Shown one piece after another: positions 8,001 through 15,952 of a stretch of DNA of 64,000 nucleotides. The DNA lies in NCBI RefSeq assembly GCF_023954335.1, contig NZ_JAMLIE010000002.1, positions 248,001 to 312,000 on the forward strand. The letters run 5' to 3'. A model generated the notes under the pieces. It made no database searches, was not told the origin of the DNA, and saw only the letters and a program-made list of their open reading frames with translations. The DNA is from Aquamicrobium sp. (GTDB lineage Bacteria > Pseudomonadota > Alphaproteobacteria > Rhizobiales > Rhizobiaceae). How positions within the stretch are numbered: position 1 is the first letter of the stretch; the number at the start of each line of letters is the position of its first letter. A program made the translations under genes and the position numbers.

Positions 8001-9503
8001 TCAGTCCGGCCCGGCCTCGACCGCGGCGCGCGCCAGGCGCTCGCGCACCTGCCCGAAGAACGGAAGGAGCAGGACGACCACGGTGATGGCCAGCATCACG
8101 ATGGTGATGGGCCGTTGCAGGAACACCATCCAGTCGCCGTAGACGATCAGGGTGCGGCGAAGGTTCTCCTCGAGCAGGGGGCCGAGGACGAGCCCGAACA
8201 TCATCGGCGCGGTCGGGATGCCGAGCTTCAGGAACAGGTAGCCGAGCGCGCCGAAGAAGATCATCAGCAGCACGTCGAACAGCGCGTTCTGGACGGCGAA
8301 CGATCCGGTCACGCACAGGACGAGGATGCCGACATAAAGGACGCGCGGCGGCGCGGAGAGCAGCCGGGCGAAGGCGCGGGTCAGCCCCAGCGACAGGAAG
8401 AACGTCAGGACGATCGTCAGGCCGAGGGCGACATAGATGGTGGCGATGAAATCGGGGTGGTTGGTGAACAGTTGCGGGCCGGGCTGCAGGCCGTGGACGA
8501 GGAGAGCCCCGACGAGGACCGCGGTCATGGTGTCGCCGGGAAGGCCGAGCGTCAGCAGCGGAACGAGCGCGCCGCCGACCGCGGCGTTGTTTCCCGTCTC
8601 GGCGGCGACGATGCCTCTCGGATTGCCGTCGCCGAAGCTTTCCTTCTTCTCGTAGAGCTTCTTCTCCTGCGCGTAGGACATCGAGACCGCGACCGCGGAG
8701 CCGGCGGCGGGGATGATGCCGACGATCAGCCCGACGATCGCCGACCGGACCGCGGTGGCCCAGGTGCGGATGACGTCCCTGAATTTCGGCCATATCGCGC
8801 CGATCTGGGTCGTCGCCTTCTCGGTGACGATGGGTTGCTCGAGAAGCCGCAGGATCTCCGTGAGCCCGAAGATGCCGACCGCGAACGGGATGATGTTGAT
8901 GCCGGCCTGAAGCCTGCCGATGCCGAAGTCGAAACGGGACAGGTTGGTGATCATGTCGAGACCGACCGTGCCGAGGAGCAGGCCCAGCATGCCGGACAGG
9001 ATCCCGAGGAACGTCGAGCCCGGCGACGCATAGGCCAGCATCGACAGGCCGAACACCATCAGCACGGCGAATTCCGGGCTCTGGAAGGCGAAGCCCGCCC
9101 GCGCCAGGGTCGGCGCGAAGATCACGAGGCCGAGCCAGCCGACGACGCCGCCGAAGGTCGAGGCCAGCAAGGCATAGGTCAGCGCGACGCCGGCCTGCCC
9201 GCGTTTGGCGAGCGGGTAGCCGTCGAGCTGGGTCAGCATCGATCCGGGCGTTCCGGGGATGTTGATCAGGATGGCCGAGATCGATCCGCCCCAGGCGCTG
9301 CCGTAGAACGCGCCGAGGAGGAACACCATGGCGTTGCCCGGCTCCATCGAGAACGAGAACGGCAGCAGCACCGCGAGGGTCATCGTCGAGCTGATGCCGG
9401 GGAGGGCGCCGAGGATGATGCCGACGAGCGTCGCGAGCACGGCCAGCGCCATCGTGCCCGGGTCGGTCAGGATCGTTACGGCGGCATTGAGCAGTTCGGT
9501 CAT
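8001..9503 (-). CDS. tctA: tripartite tricarboxylate transporter large permease TctA
   Basis: Large membrane subunit (500 residues, about 12 hydrophobic segments) of a TctCBA secondary importer in the inner membrane. Family hallmarks near the N-terminus are GALPGISSTMTLAVLLPFSF and GAFYGSAWGGSISAILINIPGTPGS; the mirrored motif GLIVGIIPAAGSAVAVSMSYAQEKK lies in the second half, then GNNAAVGGALVPLLTLGLPGD. It starts 7 bases after the tctB stop and is the last gene of the tctCBA unit. The cargo is probably a carboxylate; the adjoining pathway points to an amino-acid-derived compound. Confidence 0.92.
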   Translation of the reverse strand: MTELLNAAVTILTDPGTMALAVLATLVGIILGALPGISSTMTLAVLLPFSFSMEPGNAMVFLLGAFYGSAWGGSISAILINIPGTPGSMLTQLDGYPLAKRGQAGVALTYALLASTFGGVVGWLGLVIFAPTLARAGFAFQSPEFAVLMVFGLSMLAYASPGSTFLGILSGMLGLLLGTVGLDMITNLSRFDFGIGRLQAGINIIPFAVGIFGLTEILRLLEQPIVTEKATTQIGAIWPKFRDVIRTWATAVRSAIVGLIVGIIPAAGSAVAVSMSYAQEKKLYEKKESFGDGNPRGIVAAETGNNAAVGGALVPLLTLGLPGDTMTAVLVGALLVHGLQPGPQLFTNHPDFIATIYVALGLTIVLTFFLSLGLTRAFARLLSAPPRVLYVGILVLCVTGSFAVQNALFDVLLMIFFGALGYLFLKLGIPTAPMMFGLVLGPLLEENLRRTLIVYGDWMVFLQRPITIVMLAITVVVLLLPFFGQVRERLARAAVEAGPD

Positions 9504-9510
9504 TTCACGC

Positions 9511-10050
9511 TCACGGGAATGGCACGTTGATGCCGTAGCTGAACAAAAGGTAGATCCCGGTCACGACCAGCGCCGCCTCGACGGGCACCTGCACGATGTA
9601 GCGCGGGGTGAAGGTTCCTCCCGAGCGCCAGTGGATGATCGCGCCCCAGGGGATGGCGAAGAGGATGCTCGCCGCGACGAAGCCCAGCGGGCGCATCGCC
9701 ATCTGGTATCCGATCAGCGAGAGAACGAGCAGTACCGGGAGCCAAAGCTTCGAGGCGACGAACTCTCCCGCTGCCCGCATGCCTCCCGTCTTGCGCATCT
9801 GGAACAGCGTCCAGACGATCTGCGCGACGCCGCCGAGGCCGATCACCGCGGTCCCTATCCAGGGGATGAAGGCCGGGCCGGGGTCGTTCGCGACCTTGCC
9901 GAGCTCGAGATACGGATCGGTCAGCAGGCTCCAGGACGCGATGAGCGCGATCAGGATGAAAACGGCGCCTGCGACAAGCTCGGTGGTGGCAGGCTGTTTC
10001 GCCGCGCGGTCGTCCCGCGCGGCGATGTCCTCATGCTGTCCGACGCTCAC
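9511..10050 (-). CDS. tctB: tripartite tricarboxylate transporter small permease TctB
   Basis: Small membrane subunit of 179 residues with four predicted transmembrane segments, a poorly conserved family recognised by size, hydrophobicity and position between tctC and tctA. It starts with GTG overlapping the tctC stop (GTGA), so translation is coupled. It forms the permease complex with TctA. Confidence 0.88.
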   Translation of the reverse strand: MSVGQHEDIAARDDRAAKQPATTELVAGAVFILIALIASWSLLTDPYLELGKVANDPGPAFIPWIGTAVIGLGGVAQIVWTLFQMRKTGGMRAAGEFVASKLWLPVLLVLSLIGYQMAMRPLGFVAASILFAIPWGAIIHWRSGGTFTPRYIVQVPVEAALVVTGIYLLFSYGINVPFP

Positions 10051-11021
10051 TTCTGGCGGACCTTCACGAGTCCGGCTTCGAGGAGCACCGGATACATGTC
10101 GGCGTCGAGCCCCTGCAGGAAGGCGGTCGCGTCCGCGGACCCCATGGGGGTGAGGGTGAAGCCCGCGTCGCTGGCGATCTTCCTGAAGTCCTCGTTGTTG
10201 AGGACGGACAGCAGCGCCTTCTGGAGCGCGGCCGCGGCGTCGGCGTCGACGTCGGCCGGGGCGACCAGCGCGCGGATGGTGCCGGTCACCAGCGGATAGC
10301 CCTGTTCGGTGAAGGTCGGGATGTCCGGCGCCATGAAGTGGCGCTCCGCACCGGCCACGGCCAGGATGGTCACGTCGCCGGCCTTGTGCTGGGCGATCAG
10401 GTCAGTGACGGACGGGGTCGCCGTCTGGGTCTCGCCGGCCAGGATCGCCTGAACCACCGGAGCCGACCCGGCATAGGGCACCAGCGTGAGGTCGATGCCG
10501 AGCTGGGTCTCCATCAGGGAGGCGGCGACGTAGGATGTGCCGCCGGGCTGGTCGTTGGCGTTGCGCAGCGAGCCCGGCGCCTCCTTGGCCTTGGCCACGA
10601 GCTCGTCGAGCGTCTTGAACCCGGTGTCGGCGCGCGCGGCGAGGACGGCCGGGTCGGTGCCGATGAACGCCAGCACCTTGAACTGGTCCAGCGTCGGGGC
10701 GTTGGGGTTGCCGTACTGCTCGGCGATGAAGCCGGTCGCGATCATCGAGAAGGTGTGGCCGGACTTGTCGCCCTCGGCCACCTCGCGGAGCGCCAGCGAC
10801 CCGCCGGCGCCCGGCTGGTTGACGACGACCACGGGCTGGCTCAGCTCGTCGGAGGCCTTCTGCGCGATCATGCGCATCAGGATGTCGCTGCCGCCGCCTG
10901 CCGGCCACGGCACCACCAACGTCACCGGTTTCGACGGAAAATCCGCCGCGCCGGCCGTGGAAAGCGGAAGAGAAAGGACGATCCCGGACAGGATCGCAGC
11001 CGTGAGATGCCTGAAGTTCAT
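10047..11021 (-). CDS. tctC: Bug-family periplasmic binding protein TctC
   Basis: Periplasmic receptor of the TctCBA importer. From the ATG at 11021 (AAGGGA 8 bases upstream) it has 324 residues, with a signal peptide MNFRHLTAAILSGIVLSLP ending near TAGAADFPSK. The typical Bug opening FPSKPVTLVVPWPAGGGSDILMR and VVVVNQPGAGGSLA follow. The open frame extends to 11180, but that extension crosses an operator and lacks a ribosome site. It heads tctCBA; operator site B lies about 40 bases upstream. Confidence 0.92.
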   Translation of the reverse strand: MNFRHLTAAILSGIVLSLPLSTAGAADFPSKPVTLVVPWPAGGGSDILMRMIAQKASDELSQPVVVVNQPGAGGSLALREVAEGDKSGHTFSMIATGFIAEQYGNPNAPTLDQFKVLAFIGTDPAVLAARADTGFKTLDELVAKAKEAPGSLRNANDQPGGTSYVAASLMETQLGIDLTLVPYAGSAPVVQAILAGETQTATPSVTDLIAQHKAGDVTILAVAGAERHFMAPDIPTFTEQGYPLVTGTIRALVAPADVDADAAAALQKALLSVLNNEDFRKIASDAGFTLTPMGSADATAFLQGLDADMYPVLLEAGLVKVRQK

Positions 11022-11061
11022 CACTGTGTTCCCTTGGTTCTGGTGGATGGATTGTTCTTCT

Positions 11062-11084
11062 TGTAATGTCATTTTGTGATCACA
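11062..11084. promoter_or_regulatory. operator-like site B (type I)
   Basis: A 23-bp element, on the minus strand TGTGATCACA, spacer AAA, then TGACATTACA. It lies 41 bases upstream of tctC. It shares the perfect palindromic half-site TGTGATCACA with site A. Confidence 0.7.
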
Positions 11085-11171
11085 TTTTACGAATGGCAAG
11101 AGAAAAATTCGGCCGGTCGGGCTTGAGCCTCGTGACCGGTGGCATGCGGTTGCAACCGCGTGTCGCGATGA

Positions 11172-11194
11172 TATGATCACACAGTGTCATCACA
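11172..11194. promoter_or_regulatory. operator-like site C (type I)
   Basis: A 23-bp element, TATGATCACA, spacer CAG, then TGTCATCACA on the plus strand. It lies 19 bases upstream of the racemase ATG at 11214. With site B it flanks a 190-base divergent promoter region between tctC and the racemase gene. Confidence 0.7.
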
Positions 11195-11213
11195 ATTAAG
11201 GCATCGTTTCCCA

Positions 11214-11936
11214 ATGCGAATTCGTGACATTGTTCCCGTTCGTTCACCCAAAGTCATCCACGGCATGACCGTCCAGCGCCAGCAATGGGCGCGTCCCGGC
11301 GTCGAGATCGAGGTGGTTCCGATCGAGCGCGGGCCGTTCTCGATGGAGTTCGCGACGGAGGAGGCCCTGGCGGCGCCCTATATCCTCGACGCGGTGCGCC
11401 GGGCGGAGAAGGACGGGGTCGATGCGGTGGTGCTGGATTGCTGCGTGGACCCGGTGCTGCGCGCCGCGCGCGAAACGGTGCGCATTCCGGTGATGGCGCC
11501 CACCCATTCGGGGCTGCATGTGGCGAGCATGCTCGGATACCGGATCGCGGTGCTCGGCATGCGCAACGGGCAGCATGCGCTGGAGGAGCACATCCGCGCC
11601 TACGGGTTCGACCGCAAGGTCTGCTCCATGCATGTCGTCGACTGCCCGCCCGCGGACCTGATCGAGTCCCAGGCCTATTGCCTCGAGATCATCGAACGCG
11701 AAATCGCGCTGGCGCTATCCGGGCACAGGGCGGACGTGATCCTGTTCGGATGCACGGCGATGTCGGGCTATGTCGGCGGGCTGGCGGACCGCTACGGCGT
11801 CCCGATCGTCGAGCCGATGGCCTGCGCCATCAACATGGCGATCGGGCTGGTGAGCATGGGCCTGTCGCACAGCAAGATCTGCTACGAGGCGCTGCCCGTG
11901 CGCGGCGTCGCGCCGGGCAGCATCGATGTTCCCTGA
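11214..11936 (+). CDS. Asp/Glu/hydantoin racemase family protein
   Basis: A 240-residue protein of the two-cysteine, cofactor-independent racemase superfamily. The paired catalytic cysteines lie in VVLDCCVDP (about residues 75-76) and ILFGCTAMSG (about 180). Members racemise aspartate, glutamate or hydantoins, or act as maleate isomerases. I choose the ATG at 11214, since the longer frame from 11184 begins inside operator site C. It is divergent from the importer and convergent with ridA. In this regulon it could supply the correct enantiomer to the dehydrogenases. Confidence 0.82.
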   Translation: MRIRDIVPVRSPKVIHGMTVQRQQWARPGVEIEVVPIERGPFSMEFATEEALAAPYILDAVRRAEKDGVDAVVLDCCVDPVLRAARETVRIPVMAPTHSGLHVASMLGYRIAVLGMRNGQHALEEHIRAYGFDRKVCSMHVVDCPPADLIESQAYCLEIIEREIALALSGHRADVILFGCTAMSGYVGGLADRYGVPIVEPMACAINMAIGLVSMGLSHSKICYEALPVRGVAPGSIDVP

Positions 11937-11970
11937 TTTGGCCCTGACTTGGCCCGAGACCTGGCCCCGA

Positions 11971-12327
11971 TCAGGCGAGCGCGGCGCTCGCCTGTATCTC
12001 GATCAGCACGTCGGGGCTGGCGAGCGCGCCTTCGACGCACGCCCTGACCGGCTGGTGCCCCTGCGGCACCCACTGGTCGTAGACCGCGTTCATCGCATCG
12101 AAATCGCGGCTGTCGGCCAGCCAGATCATGACCTGGAGCAGCGCCTCCTTGCCGAGGCCGGCCTCGGCGAGCAGGGAATCGAGCTGGCGCAGGACGTCCG
12201 CCGTCTGGGCGGCGATGTCGCGCGGCATGCCGCGGGCGGTGATGCCCTTGGTCAGCAGGACGCCCTGATAGGCGACCATGTTGCTCATGCGGGCCGTGCC
12301 CGGATAGCGTTTGATGGAACTGCTCAT
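11971..12327 (-). CDS. RidA family enamine/imine deaminase
   Basis: A 118-residue RidA/YjgF/UK114-type protein. Recognisable features are the GMPRDIAAQTADVLRQLDSLLAEAG helix region, LLQVMIWLAD, and the conserved Arg in PVRACVEGALASPDVLIEIQ. The family hydrolyses reactive 2-aminoacrylate-type enamines and imines released by amino-acid enzymes. Its gene starts 11 bases after the FMN-dehydrogenase stop, so they are one unit. The context suggests it clears imines made by the oxidative steps of this pathway. Confidence 0.88.
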   Translation of the reverse strand: MSSSIKRYPGTARMSNMVAYQGVLLTKGITARGMPRDIAAQTADVLRQLDSLLAEAGLGKEALLQVMIWLADSRDFDAMNAVYDQWVPQGHQPVRACVEGALASPDVLIEIQASAALA

Positions 12328-12338
12328 ATGGTTCTCCG

Positions 12339-13484
12339 TCAGCGGGGGGTACGTGTGATGGAATTGCGGTCGAGTTCGGCAAGCGACTTCCACCCGCCGA
12401 TCGTCATCGCATTGACGATCTCGGTCTTGAGGACGTCGAGCACCGCGCCTACGCCATCGCCGCCCGCCACCGCAAGCCCCCAAAGATGAGAACGACCGAT
12501 AAGGCAGGCGTCGGCGCCGAGGGCGATAGCCTTGAGGACCGACGTTCCGCGATCGATGCCGCCGTCGAGGAGGACGGGCACCCGCTTCCCGACGGCCTCG
12601 GCGATGGCGGGCAGGGCGTCGATGGAGGCGAGGGTGCTGTCGAGCTGGCGCCCGCCATGGTTCGATATCTGGATCGCGTCCGCCCCGCGCGTGACCGCCT
12701 CGCCGGCGTCGCGCGGGTCGAGGATGCCCTTGACGACGAGAAAGCCGTCCCATTGCGCCCTCAGCCAGGAAAGGTCGTCCCAGGTGATGTCGGGATCGAG
12801 CACGCTGGCGATGTAGGACGCCATGTCGTTCATGTCCCCGTCCGAGCGGCCGGCGAAGTTGGCCATGCCGAACCGGGGCTGCCCGGCCATGCGCATCCAC
12901 CATCTGTAGTGGACGGCGGCGTCGAGCATCGTCGCCAGCGTGAGGCGCTGGTCGATGGCGAACCCGTTGCGGTAGTCCTGCTCGCGCCGCCCGTGCACCG
13001 GCGCGTCCACCGTGACGACGATGCCGGTATAGCCGGCCGCCCGGGCCCGGGCGATGAACTCGCGCGTAAGACCGCGATCGCGATAGAGGAATATCTGCAG
13101 CCATTTCGGGCCGCTTCCGCCGGCGGCGATGTCCTCCATCGACAGGATGGAGCCGGCGCTGACCTCGAGGATCGTGCCGGCGTCGGCGGCAGCCTTCGCC
13201 ACCAGCGCCTCGCCGCGCGGCCACAGCAGGCCCGAGCAGCCGGTCGGCGCGATCAGCACGGGGAGCGCCAAGCGCTTTCCGGCAAGCTCGACGGAAATAT
13301 CCGGAGCGGAGGTCGAAGCAAAACTGCGCGCGCGAAGCCACCAGTCGTCGAATCCGGACCGGTTCCTGTTTCCCGTCTGGCCGTCCAGCGCATGGCCGGC
13401 GACGAAGTCGTACAAAACGCGCGGCAGCGTCTTTCGCGCCGCACGCCGATAATCTTCGACGTTCACGAGCTGCGCTTTAGACAT
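12339..13484 (-). CDS. FMN-dependent alpha-hydroxyacid dehydrogenase/oxidase
   Basis: A 381-residue TIM-barrel flavoenzyme of the L-lactate dehydrogenase, glycolate oxidase and mandelate dehydrogenase family. Seen: PVLIAPTGCSGLLWPRGE, VTVDAPVHGRREQDYRNGF, the catalytic His/Arg motif QISNHGGRQLD, and the phosphate-binding VLLDGGIDRGTSVLKAIALGADACLIGR. It oxidises a 2-hydroxyacid to a 2-ketoacid. Operator site D lies about 80 bases upstream in the region shared with the divergent gntR gene. The exact substrate is not deducible. Confidence 0.9.
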   Translation of the reverse strand: MSKAQLVNVEDYRRAARKTLPRVLYDFVAGHALDGQTGNRNRSGFDDWWLRARSFASTSAPDISVELAGKRLALPVLIAPTGCSGLLWPRGEALVAKAAADAGTILEVSAGSILSMEDIAAGGSGPKWLQIFLYRDRGLTREFIARARAAGYTGIVVTVDAPVHGRREQDYRNGFAIDQRLTLATMLDAAVHYRWWMRMAGQPRFGMANFAGRSDGDMNDMASYIASVLDPDITWDDLSWLRAQWDGFLVVKGILDPRDAGEAVTRGADAIQISNHGGRQLDSTLASIDALPAIAEAVGKRVPVLLDGGIDRGTSVLKAIALGADACLIGRSHLWGLAVAGGDGVGAVLDVLKTEIVNAMTIGGWKSLAELDRNSITRTPR

Positions 13485-13563
13485 TTCCGTATGGCCCGCC
13501 CTTCAACATGAGCGGAAAAACCTTGTAGTCTGCATGGATATGCCCGATGCTGGTGCCCAATTT

Positions 13564-13586
13564 ATTGATCACAAATTGTCATCACA
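13564..13586. promoter_or_regulatory. operator-like site D (type I)
   Basis: A 23-bp element, ATTGATCACA, spacer AAT, then TGTCATCACA on the plus strand. It lies 29 bases before the GntR start at 13615 and 80 bases before the divergent FMN-dehydrogenase gene, consistent with autoregulation plus control of the enzyme operon. Confidence 0.7.
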
Positions 13587-13614
13587 AAATTGGATCGTCA
13601 AGCACGGAGAGCCG

Positions 13615-14349
13615 ATGAAGACGGAGGAGCGAGTGGAAACGAAGAGCAGCCGCGGCAGCGTCCAGGACAAGGTCCTAGCGGGATTGCGCTATGGCCTGAT
13701 GTCCGGGCTTTTCGTGCCGGGGCAGGTGTTCAGCCTGCGCAAGCTCGCGGCGAATTTCGGCACCAGCGCCATGCCGGTGCGGGAGAGCCTGAGCCGGCTC
13801 ATCGCCGCGAACGCGCTGGAGGAGTTGCCCAATCGCTCGGTGCGCGTTCCCCGCCTGAGCGCCCAGAGCCTGGAGGAGCTGTTCGAGCTTCGCGTGCGCG
13901 TGGAGGGCATGGCGGCGCGGATCGCGGCGACCAGGATAACGGACGAGGAACTGCGCAAGCTCGTCGAGATCAACCAGACCGTCAAGGACGCGCATGACAG
14001 CGGCGCGATGGGCGAGGTGCTCAAGGCCAACCAGAGCTTTCACTTCGCCCTTTACCGGCTGACCCGGTCGACGGTCCTGCTGCCGATCATAGAAGGGCTT
14101 TGGCTGCGCTGCGGCCCGACGATGTACTTCTCCCTGAGCTCGCCCGGCATCTGGGACAATTCCTCCCATCTCGACATGCTCACCGCGCTCGAGCGTCGCG
14201 ACCCTGACGCAACGGAAGCGGCGATGGGACGCGACATCATGAAGACGGGAAACTACCTGATCCAGCAATCGCGAAGCGGCGTGAAGACCGGCCCGATCGC
14301 GGAGCTGTCGTTCAGCTTCGACGGCGAGGAGCATCCCCTGGCTTTGTAA
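13615..14349 (+). CDS. GntR family transcriptional regulator (FCD type)
   Basis: A 244-residue regulator with an N-terminal winged helix (QVFSLRKLAANFGTSAMPVRESLSRLIAANALEELPNRSVRVP, about residues 35-80) and an all-helical FCD effector domain with RVEGMAARIAA, NQSFHFALYR and a C-terminal His-containing helix. The frame begins at 13534, but operator D lies in that stretch. The ATG at 13615, with GGAGA just upstream, is the better start. It is proposed to bind type I sites at its own promoter and at three other promoters. It likely shares a transcript with the two small genes downstream. Confidence 0.9.
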   Translation: MKTEERVETKSSRGSVQDKVLAGLRYGLMSGLFVPGQVFSLRKLAANFGTSAMPVRESLSRLIAANALEELPNRSVRVPRLSAQSLEELFELRVRVEGMAARIAATRITDEELRKLVEINQTVKDAHDSGAMGEVLKANQSFHFALYRLTRSTVLLPIIEGLWLRCGPTMYFSLSSPGIWDNSSHLDMLTALERRDPDATEAAMGRDIMKTGNYLIQQSRSGVKTGPIAELSFSFDGEEHPLAL

Positions 14350-14360
14350 GGAGCGCAGAT

Positions 14361-14570
14361 ATGGCGAAGCGGTTCAAGGTCGGCGACCATGTGAGCTGGA
14401 ATTCGGAGGCCGGACGGGTGTCGGGGACGATCATCGCGATCCACACGCGCGACTTCGACTACAAGGGCCACACCCACCGCGCCTCGGAAGACGATCCGCA
14501 ATACGAGATCAAGAGCGACAAGACCGACCACGTGGCCGCCCATAAGGGAAGCGCGCTGAGGCACGCCTGA
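14361..14570 (+). CDS. DUF2945 (hypervirulence-associated/HVA1-type) small protein
   Basis: A 69-residue protein with the compact beta-barrel pattern of DUF2945: FKVGDHVSWNSEAGRVSGTII and TVxxx-like HRASEDDPQYEIKSDKTDHVAAHKGSALR. AAGGAG lies before the ATG, 11 bases after gntR. Members are widespread, small and of unknown function, often near stress or DNA-related genes. Nothing links it to the catabolic genes beyond position. Confidence 0.85.
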   Translation: MAKRFKVGDHVSWNSEAGRVSGTIIAIHTRDFDYKGHTHRASEDDPQYEIKSDKTDHVAAHKGSALRHA

Positions 14571-14582
14571 AAAGGACGACGC

Positions 14583-15131
14583 GTGAAGCCGCCTTTCTTC
14601 ACCATCGGTCATTCCAACCGAAGCGCGGAGGCGTTCATCGACCTGTTGCGGGCCGCCGGGGTCGAGCATCTCGCGGACGTCAGGAAAATGCCGATGTCGC
14701 GGAGCAATCCGCAGTTCAACGTCGACGCGCTGACCGGCGTGCTGGCGGCTTTCCGGATTTCCTACGAGCACCTTGCCGCGCTCGGCGGCCTGCGCGGGAG
14801 AGCGAAAGCCCTGCCGGACGAGGTCAACGGTCTGTGGACGAACAGGAGCTTCCATAACTATGCGGACTATGCGCTCACCGAGCCGTTCCACGCCGGCCTC
14901 GATCACCTGCTGGAGCAGGGGCGCGCGCGGCGGTGCGCCATCATGTGCTCCGAAGCCGTCTGGTGGCGATGCCACCGCCGCATCGTCGCCGACTACCTGA
15001 TCGCGTCGGGTGAAACCGTCTTCCACATCATGGGCGAAGGCCGCCTCGAACCGGCCCGCCTCACGCCCGGTGCAGCCGTCCGGGCCGACGGCAAGGTCGT
15101 CTATCCAGCCGTGCAGCCGTCGGGCTCGTAG
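14583..15131 (+). CDS. DUF488 family protein
   Basis: A 182-residue DUF488 protein starting at GTG (AAAGGA upstream), 12 bases after the DUF2945 gene. Seen: FFTIGHSNRSAEAFIDLL at the start, LADVRKMPMSRSNPQFN, LGGLRGRAK and the conserved CSEAVWWRCHRRIVADYL motif near residue 120-140, which carries two Cys and two His. Function unknown in the literature I know; the Cys/His motif suggests metal or nucleic-acid interaction. Its pairing with DUF2945 suggests a small co-expressed module. Confidence 0.85.
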   Translation: MKPPFFTIGHSNRSAEAFIDLLRAAGVEHLADVRKMPMSRSNPQFNVDALTGVLAAFRISYEHLAALGGLRGRAKALPDEVNGLWTNRSFHNYADYALTEPFHAGLDHLLEQGRARRCAIMCSEAVWWRCHRRIVADYLIASGETVFHIMGEGRLEPARLTPGAAVRADGKVVYPAVQPSGS

Positions 15132-15218
15132 GTCGCCGCCGGGCCCGTTCCGATCGTCGGCATCTGCTTCCCGTTTCAGCACGGACTCTTTCGTGCGAAT
15201 GGTGGTTTTCCATAGTTA

Positions 15219-15233
15219 ATTGATATAGATTAT
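15219..15233. promoter_or_regulatory. operator-like site (type II) before TRAP permease genes
   Basis: The 15-bp core ATTGATATAGATTAT lies in an AT-rich patch about 170 bases before dctQ. It differs from the site at 28889 at one position. A short out-of-context reading frame starts immediately after it at 15238 and runs into dctQ without a stop; I take this as leader, not protein. Confidence 0.55.
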
Positions 15234-15402
15234 TGACATGGATAGAGAGTCCCATCACGATGCGCCTCGCAGTCGCCGGTGGGGGAGCGCGCATGTCGGC
15301 CGGGTGGCTGGCAGGCCATTCGGCCGCGATGGTTGCCGGCCAGTGCCGGGGCGTCGTGCGCGCAGGGAATGGCGGCCGCCGGCCACGCAGCGGGAGGAAG
15401 GA

Positions 15403-15948
15403 ATGTCGCAATCAGTCCGTCATCACGGTGGCACGCTGCATGCGCTGCTCGACCGATCCTTGTGCTGGCTGGAGAACGTCGCCGCCGCGTTCGCCGGGGC
15501 GATCATGCTCCTCGCGATGGTGCTCGTCTCGCTCGATGCGCTGCTGCGCTACATCTTCGGCGCGCCGCTGACCTTCCAGTATTATCTCACCGAAAAGTAC
15601 CTCATGGTCGGCATGGTCGCGCTGTCCCTGTCGTGGGGCTTCCGCACCGGGGGCTATATCCGCATCGAGGGGCTGGTCCAAGCCCTGCCGCGCCGGCCGC
15701 GGACGGTGATCCTGCGGGTCGGGCTGCTGCTCAGCGCAGGCTATATCGCCGTGCTCGCCTGGCTGGGCGGCGCGTATTTCCTGTCCGCCGTGCGCAAGGA
15801 CGAGATCGTGATGGGCGTGATCGACTGGCCGGTCTCGTGGTCGTGGATATGGATCCCGGTCGGCTGCGGCCTGCTGGCGCTGCGGCTCCTCCTGATCGCG
15901 ATCGGCCCGGATGGCGGGCTGGTCGCCAAGACCGTTCACGCGGAGTAG
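15403..15948 (+). CDS. dctQ: TRAP transporter small permease (DctQ family)
   Basis: A 181-residue inner-membrane protein with four hydrophobic segments; the opening LCWLENVAAAFAGAIMLLAMVLVSLDALLRYIFG is typical of DctQ. It partners the large permease encoded 4 bases later. A GGGAGGAAGGA ribosome site sets the ATG at 15403. The binding protein (dctP) for this system is not beside it but 3.6 kb away on the other strand. Confidence 0.9.
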   Translation: MSQSVRHHGGTLHALLDRSLCWLENVAAAFAGAIMLLAMVLVSLDALLRYIFGAPLTFQYYLTEKYLMVGMVALSLSWGFRTGGYIRIEGLVQALPRRPRTVILRVGLLLSAGYIAVLAWLGGAYFLSAVRKDEIVMGVIDWPVSWSWIWIPVGCGLLALRLLLIAIGPDGGLVAKTVHAE

Positions 15949-15952
15949 GCCC

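Noticed and set aside
15238..15402. Possible 55-residue N-terminal extension of DctQ
   Set aside because: Arg-rich, lacks similarity to DctQ starts, and a strong ribosome site precedes the ATG at 15403.
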